From contig NZ_AP022590.1 in NCBI RefSeq assembly GCF_010731775.1, positions 4,154,001 through 4,218,000 on the forward strand: a stretch of 64,000 bases of DNA, read 5' to 3'. This document shows, in pieces, positions 59,599 through 64,000 of the stretch (positions within the stretch are counted from its first letter, which is position 1; each line of letters starts with the position of its first letter). The notes beneath the pieces are model-generated. The model was not told the origin of the DNA, did no database searches, and was given only the letters and a program-made list of their open reading frames with translations. Source of the DNA: Mycobacterium mantenii. Its GTDB lineage: Bacteria > Actinomycetota > Actinomycetes > Mycobacteriales > Mycobacteriaceae. The position numbers and the translations under genes are program-made.

Positions 59599-61164
59599 TT
59601 AGCCGGACAGTTCCTTGCGCAGCACCTTGCCTGCGGGGTTGCGCGGAATGCTGTCTACGACGTTGATGTCGCGGGGCTGCTCGAAACGAGAGACCCGGCC
59701 CTTGAGGTACTCGCGCAGCTCCGGCACGTCGATGTCGCTGCCCTGCTGTGCGACCACGAACGCCGCCAATCGGTGACCGAACCGTTCGTCGGGAACACCG
59801 ATGACCACGCTGTCGGCGATGGCGGGGTGCTGGGCGAGTGCGTTTTCGACCGCGCGCGGGTAGACGTTCTCGCCGCCGGAGATGATCATGTCGTCTTCGC
59901 GGCCGACGATGAAGAGCCGGCCCGCGTTGTCGAGATAGCCCATGTCTCCGGTGCTGGTCATGCCTTCGACGACGGCCTTGGCACCACCATCGGTATAACC
60001 GTCGCTTGCCAGCTCGCCGCCGACGAAGATCCGCCCGGTGACCCGCGGCCCGACCGGTTGGTCGTGCTTGTTCAAGATGCGCACCGGGCACCCGGCGACC
60101 GGCTTTCCGACGGTCTCGGGTGCCTCGCGCAGATCGGCCGGCGTCGCCAGGGCGCCGATGCCGACCTCGGTGGAGCCGTAGCCGTTGTAAAGGATGTCGC
60201 CGTAGGCGTCCATGAACCGCTGGCCCAGAGTCGGGTCGAGGCGGTCGCCGCTGGAAATCGCCACCCGCAGGTACGGCACCGGGTTTCGGGCCCGCACCTC
60301 GTCGGGCAGGTCGAGGATGCGAGCGAGCACGACCGGCACCGCGGTGAAGGCATCGGCGCGGTGTAGCGACGCCTGGGCGAGCGCGGCTTCGGCGTCGAAG
60401 TCACGACGCGTGAGCACGGTGCCGCCAAGGGCGATCGTCAGCATCAGCATGCCCAGCCCAAGCCCGTGAAACATGGGCATTGCCACCGAGATTCGCGATC
60501 CGGTGCGTAACTGGGTGCGGTCGAGGAGTGTCACCCAGACGCCCACCGCGGAGCGCATCCGCGGGCTGCGCGGCACCCCTTTGGGTTTGCCGGTGGTGCC
60601 CGAGGTCAACAGCACGATGCGGCCCGGTGCGGCCACGTCCGCCCGGCGGGCGTCCTCGTCGATCCCAACCGTCGCGGGGTCGATGGTGACGACCGATTCG
60701 TCGGCGGCCCGGACCCGCTCGGCGAATTCGTTGTCGGCGACGATCGTTGAGATCTGGTGGCTTTGCACCGCGGCCGCCAGCGCGTCGCTGCGGAATTCCG
60801 TACTGATGAGGACGACGTCGGCGCCGAGCAGAGCGGCGGCGAAAACGCCCGCCACGAAACCGCGTCCGTTGCGGCACATGACCCCGACCGCCTGCCCGGC
60901 CGCGACACCCTCACCGGACAACCGCCGCGCCAGCGACTCGGTCGCCAGTTGCAGCTGGCGATAGCTCAGGGCCCCGTCGTCGTCGACGATCGCCGTTCGG
61001 TCGGGCCAGCGGGCCGTCGTGACCGCCAACAGCGTGTAGGGATTCGTGCCGCCCCGGCGTGCCTCGTGAAGCAGCCGGAAAGCCGCAAGCGGCGCCGGCG
61101 GATTGAGCAGACCGGAGTGCATCAGGGCCCGGACGGCGGTGGTGACCACGCGGTCATTCGTCAT
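59599..61164 (-). CDS. Acyl-CoA synthetase, FadD family
   Basis: 521 aa; ATG 61164 after GATGAGGCC. LLTSGTTGKPKGVPRSP is the P-loop, then YNGYGSTEVGIG, STGDMGYLD, REDDMIISGGENVYPRAVE and RNPAGKVLRKEL. An N-terminal arm of about 50 residues precedes the adenylation core as in FadD2/FadD12-like enzymes. Overlaps the upstream SDR gene by 11 bases, so the two are one unit. Likely activates a fatty acid; substrate unassigned. Confidence 0.9.
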   Translation of the reverse strand: MTNDRVVTTAVRALMHSGLLNPPAPLAAFRLLHEARRGGTNPYTLLAVTTARWPDRTAIVDDDGALSYRQLQLATESLARRLSGEGVAAGQAVGVMCRNGRGFVAGVFAAALLGADVVLISTEFRSDALAAAVQSHQISTIVADNEFAERVRAADESVVTIDPATVGIDEDARRADVAAPGRIVLLTSGTTGKPKGVPRSPRMRSAVGVWVTLLDRTQLRTGSRISVAMPMFHGLGLGMLMLTIALGGTVLTRRDFDAEAALAQASLHRADAFTAVPVVLARILDLPDEVRARNPVPYLRVAISSGDRLDPTLGQRFMDAYGDILYNGYGSTEVGIGALATPADLREAPETVGKPVAGCPVRILNKHDQPVGPRVTGRIFVGGELASDGYTDGGAKAVVEGMTSTGDMGYLDNAGRLFIVGREDDMIISGGENVYPRAVENALAQHPAIADSVVIGVPDERFGHRLAAFVVAQQGSDIDVPELREYLKGRVSRFEQPRDINVVDSIPRNPAGKVLRKELSG

Positions 61165-62050
61165 GGTCGGCCTCATCGTTGTCGGGCTCGGTGAAGAAGC
61201 GGCGATACCACAGCCTGGCCGCGTAGTCGGCCGGGCCGGCCAGGAGCACCGAGGCCAACTCGGCCGGCAGCACCCAGGGCGGTTCGATGGTACGGGGCCG
61301 CTCGATGATCGCTTTGGCGATCGCGTCGGCGGCCTCGTCCGGCGACATGCCGGGCAGGCGGCCCAGCAGCGGAGTGGGCGCGATCATCCTGGTGCGGACC
61401 AGCGCGAAGTAGACCGTGGTGACATCGACACCGTCGGTGTGCAGTTCCGGGGCCACGCTGCGCAACCAGCGGTCGAACGCGCCCTTTGACGCCTGGTAGA
61501 CGCCCCATTGCGGACCCGGCGCGACCCGCACGGCAACGCTGGACACGTTCACGATGTGCCCGCTGCCGTTGCTACGCATGGCCGGCAGCAGGCCAAGAAG
61601 CAGCCGGACAGGCCCCAGATAGTTGATATCGATGGTGCGCTGGAAGTCGTGCGGTCGGTCGTACTGGTCGTGCAGCGAGCGGCGCAACGACTTGCCGGCG
61701 TTGCTGACCACGATGTCGAGCGGGCCGTGCTCCTCGGTGATCCGCTTGGTCAGGGTGGTCACGGCCGATTCGTCGGTGAGGTCGGTCGGGTAGGCGACCG
61801 CGTGACCGCCGCCGGCGTTGATCGATGCCGTCAGGTCGGACAGCCTGTCCTCGGATCGGGCGACCACCAGCACGGTGGCCCCCGCGGCGGCCAGGCTACG
61901 CGCAGTCGCCTCGCCGATGCCGTAGGAGGCGCCGGTCACCAAGGCGGCCTTGCCGGAGACGGCGTCGCGCAACTTGCCGGGATCCGACACCCGCGCCGGG
62001 TTGGCGACGTGGTCCGTGATCGTGTTCAGGGCTTGCGTTATCGCGTTCAC
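61154..62050 (-). CDS. SDR-family oxidoreductase, coupled to FadD
   Basis: 298 aa from GTG 62050 (GGGGCAGCGAA upstream). An N-terminal helix (NAITQALNTITDHVANPARV) precedes AALVTGASYGIGEAT; SNAGKSLRR, NVSSVAVRV and YQASKGAF follow. A C-terminal extension with hydrophobic LPAELASVLLAGPADYAARL suggests membrane association. Similar SDRs in mycobacteria reduce acyl chains or ketones near FadD genes. Confidence 0.88.
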   Translation of the reverse strand: MNAITQALNTITDHVANPARVSDPGKLRDAVSGKAALVTGASYGIGEATARSLAAAGATVLVVARSEDRLSDLTASINAGGGHAVAYPTDLTDESAVTTLTKRITEEHGPLDIVVSNAGKSLRRSLHDQYDRPHDFQRTIDINYLGPVRLLLGLLPAMRSNGSGHIVNVSSVAVRVAPGPQWGVYQASKGAFDRWLRSVAPELHTDGVDVTTVYFALVRTRMIAPTPLLGRLPGMSPDEAADAIAKAIIERPRTIEPPWVLPAELASVLLAGPADYAARLWYRRFFTEPDNDEADHDE

Positions 62051-62351
62051 TTCGCTGCCCCATTCATTCGAGCCGCTCGCCGAGGTCGGCCGTTGCTTCA
62101 CCGTGCCCCGACTCGTAACTACTAGAAGCACACCACATTGCGCCGCGGGCCCGCGCTCCGCCCCGGCCGTAACGACCCCCAGGGACAACCTCGATGATTG
62201 CCGGGACACACGCAGCGAGCGCCCGCGCCGGATGAGCGCCGCGCACAACCAATCTCAGCCCGTCCGCATCAGCGGCGGTTCTTTTATGAGAACACAGTAA
62301 TTTCGGTGTTTCCCGTGTTTAAGGGGCGTGTCGGCTGGGCACAATGGCGGC
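62051..62351. other. Intergenic region between the divergent SDR and cutinase genes
   Basis: 301 bases, no convincing gene. Near 62278-62293 an AT-rich segment has an inverted repeat, GTTCT-N6-AGAAC, about 60 bases before the cutinase start. It could be an operator or promoter element. Nothing else stands out. Confidence 0.45.
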
Positions 62352-63095
62352 ATGATCGCACGTCACGTCATTCGTTCCCTTGGTCCCGCAGTAGTTATCG
62401 CAGCCTCGGGCGTGGCCTTCTCAGCCATGTCCACTTCCGTTATTCCCTCCGCCTCGGCTCAGTGTCCGGACGTGCAAGTGGTGTTCGCCCGCGGCACCGG
62501 TGAAGCACCGGGTGTAGGCCCCACCGGTCAGGCCTTCGTCGACTCGTTGCGCCAACGCGTGGGCTCACGGTCGTTCGACGTCTATCCGGTCAACTACCCC
62601 GCCACCGACCAGTGGGACACCGGCATCGACGGCGTCAGAGACGCGGGCGCCCACGTGGTTTCGATGGCCCGCGACTGCCCCAACACCAAGATGGTGCTCG
62701 GCGGCTACTCCCAGGGCGCGGCCGTGATGGGCTTTGTCACCTCGGCCGCCGTACCCGACGGCATCGACCCCAACACCGTCCCCAAACCCTTGGACCCCTC
62801 GGTGGCCAGCCATGTCTCCTCGGTCGTGCTGTTCGGCATGCCCAACGTGCGGGCCATGAACTTCCTCGGGGAGCCGCCGGTCGTCATCGGACCCAACTTC
62901 CAGGACAAGACCGTCAAGGTCTGCGCCACCGAAGACCCGGTCTGCTCCGACGGGATGAACTTCGCCGCCCACGACACCTACGCCGACGACGGCGCCATGA
63001 TCGACAAGGGTGTCGCCTTCGCCTCCAGCCACCTGGGCATGGGCGGCCCCGGCGCGACGTCGGTCGCGTCGCCACACGGGGGCTTCGGAGAGTAA
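62352..63095 (+). CDS. Secreted cutinase-family esterase
   Basis: 247 aa from ATG 62352; a GTG at 62328 is a less likely start. The signal peptide hydrophobic core LGPAVVIAASGVAFSAM is cut after ASAQ. Cutinase fold: CPDVQVVFARGTGEAPGVG, catalytic Ser in LGGYSQGAAV, an Asp in TEDPVC and His in FAAHDTYADDG. Disulfide cysteines are at the usual places. It is one of the Culp family; mycobacterial members cleave lipids or esters outside the cell. No lipobox. Confidence 0.95.
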   Translation: MIARHVIRSLGPAVVIAASGVAFSAMSTSVIPSASAQCPDVQVVFARGTGEAPGVGPTGQAFVDSLRQRVGSRSFDVYPVNYPATDQWDTGIDGVRDAGAHVVSMARDCPNTKMVLGGYSQGAAVMGFVTSAAVPDGIDPNTVPKPLDPSVASHVSSVVLFGMPNVRAMNFLGEPPVVIGPNFQDKTVKVCATEDPVCSDGMNFAAHDTYADDGAMIDKGVAFASSHLGMGGPGATSVASPHGGFGE

Positions 63096-63115
63096 CCGGC
63101 TCGCGGGGGTTGTGT

Positions 63116-63138
63116 TGCCCGACGCCCGATGTCGGGCA
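63116..63138. terminator. Hairpin between convergent cutinase and aldehyde dehydrogenase genes
   Basis: TGCCCGAC (63116-63123) and GTCGGGCA (63131-63138) form a perfect 8-bp stem with a 7-base loop. It sits in the 46-base space between the two stop codons and can serve both strands. No T-tract. Confidence 0.6.
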
Positions 63139-63141
63139 GCC

Positions 63142-64000
63142 CTACTCCCCGATGAAGCCTTTGTTGCGCATCAGGGCGTCCGCCAGGAATCCGTCGTGCG
63201 GAATCTCCGGCGCGTGCCACCACGTCGGATGATGCCCGCAGTAGACATTGGCGACGGTCGGTTCGGCGACCAGATCGTCGATCAGCGTCGCGTCGCCGGT
63301 GATCGCGGTGACGACCAGCGAATGCCGCAACGGCTCTAACCCGGTACCGCGCGTGAAGGGCGCTACCCACACACACGGGAAGGGCAACTCGAGGTTGAGT
63401 TTGTCCACGTCGGCTTCGGCCATCAGGTGTACGGCGGGACGCAGCGCGGCGTATCCGTCACCGAGGTCGGCCACCACCTGATCGGCGCCGAGCAGCGGGG
63501 TTGACCCGGCGGCCTTGGCCGCCAGGAAGTTCGCCAGGACCCGCGCCTTGTCGATGGGCTGGGTGGGCAGCACCGCCCGCTCGTCATCGGTGGGCAGCGG
63601 CTCGATAGCCGCCAACCGTTCGGCGATCGCCCGGGCCAACGGTGCGGGATCGCCCTCGTAGAGCACCGCGGTGGTGTTGACGCACGCCATGCCGCCGTGA
63701 TCGGCGATCGACTCGACGACGACGTCGAGATAGTCATGCCAGTCACGGTCGGCGGTGATCACGATCTTGGTGCGACCCGGCCCGTTGACGATCACCGTTG
63801 GATCGTCGGCGTACTTGTCGACCACTTCCTGGCCCCCGTACACCATCGCGAGGTCGGCGGACCGGATGATTTCGTCCGCCCCGGCATGGTCGGTGGGTAG
63901 ATAGGCGGCGTCCTCGGCGCGAAAGCCGGCCTGCCGCAGCGCGCACACCAGCCGATGCGCGGTCAGCGGCTCGCGCCGCGACGGGCGCACCGCGACCCGG
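63142..64000 (-). CDS. Aldehyde dehydrogenase-family protein (N-terminus cut by window edge)
   Basis: 286 codons are visible, open at the right edge; the frame continues upstream through 64000, so the true start lies outside. VRPSRREPLTAHRLVCALRQAG and LPTDHAGADEIIRSADLAMVYGG are the second half of an ALDH nucleotide-binding domain. Catalytic-type Cys is in HGGMACVNTT. Resembles acyl-CoA reductase/ALDH relatives rather than betaine-type ALDH. Whether it is active cannot be judged from the visible part. Confidence 0.7.
   Translation of the reverse strand, partial: RVAVRPSRREPLTAHRLVCALRQAGFRAEDAAYLPTDHAGADEIIRSADLAMVYGGQEVVDKYADDPTVIVNGPGRTKIVITADRDWHDYLDVVVESIADHGGMACVNTTAVLYEGDPAPLARAIAERLAAIEPLPTDDERAVLPTQPIDKARVLANFLAAKAAGSTPLLGADQVVADLGDGYAALRPAVHLMAEADVDKLNLELPFPCVWVAPFTRGTGLEPLRHSLVVTAITGDATLIDDLVAEPTVANVYCGHHPTWWHAPEIPHDGFLADALMRNKGFIGE

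Overview
The window reads as chromosomal DNA of a Mycobacterium (sensu lato). It is GC-rich and carries genus-typical families: an antigen 85 mycolyltransferase, an MmpS/MmpL pair, the TreS/Mak trehalose enzymes, an L,D-transpeptidase, FadD ligases and a CtpI-type P-type ATPase. From memory of the M. tuberculosis map, the order fbpC, mak, treS, pepA, an Rv0121c-like gene, fusA2, fadD7, oxcA, oxyS, ldtA, an Rv0111-like acyltransferase and ctpI is the Rv0107c-Rv0129c block read backwards. That backbone is interrupted by species-specific blocks and lacks the PE_PGRS genes I recall there. The species cannot be named from this alone; an M. avium-complex-like or other PE_PGRS-poor species fits. I saw no insertion sequence, tRNA, rRNA or CRISPR array.

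Layout. 1-4884: a CsoR/CstR-family repressor with two palindromic operators between a leftward DsbA-like/DUF302 operon and a rightward mmpS-mmpL operon. 4909-7561: a phosphoesterase and a MarR-ABC exporter operon. 7796-14564: fbpC with a very good intrinsic terminator, a YoaK-type membrane protein, treS-mak (trehalose to maltose 1-phosphate), protease PepA and a PPOX-fold protein. 14708-22551: fusA2, the oxalate pair fadD7/oxcA with LysR regulator oxyS, and ldtA. 22691-33338: carboxylic acid reductase, a lipoprotein, a quinone-oxidoreductase-like protein, an M-box (Mg2+) riboswitch unit driving a 71-aa protein and an NRAMP-like transporter, an O-methyltransferase and a membrane acyltransferase.

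33578-51098 is a large catabolic island. Seven tightly packed leftward genes (SDR, Rieske oxygenase, Baeyer-Villiger-type monooxygenase, second SDR, class III CoA-transferase, ThDP lyase/decarboxylase, aldehyde dehydrogenase) diverge from five rightward genes (beta-propeller lactonase-like protein, GntR/UTRA regulator, two acyl-CoA ligases, SDR). A zinc alcohol dehydrogenase and an SRPBCC protein converge on them. A perfect palindrome lies just downstream of a good promoter in the divergent region. The content suggests oxygenative ring or ketone opening followed by CoA-dependent degradation; the substrate is not apparent. This and the M-box/NRAMP unit are the best candidates for undescribed biology.

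51223-64000: small stress-type proteins, an SDR and an ECF sigma factor around a perfect inverted repeat, the giant CtpI ATPase (whose N-terminal half looks like a decayed second P-type ATPase core), a FadD-SDR operon, a secreted cutinase and a truncated aldehyde dehydrogenase at the right edge.
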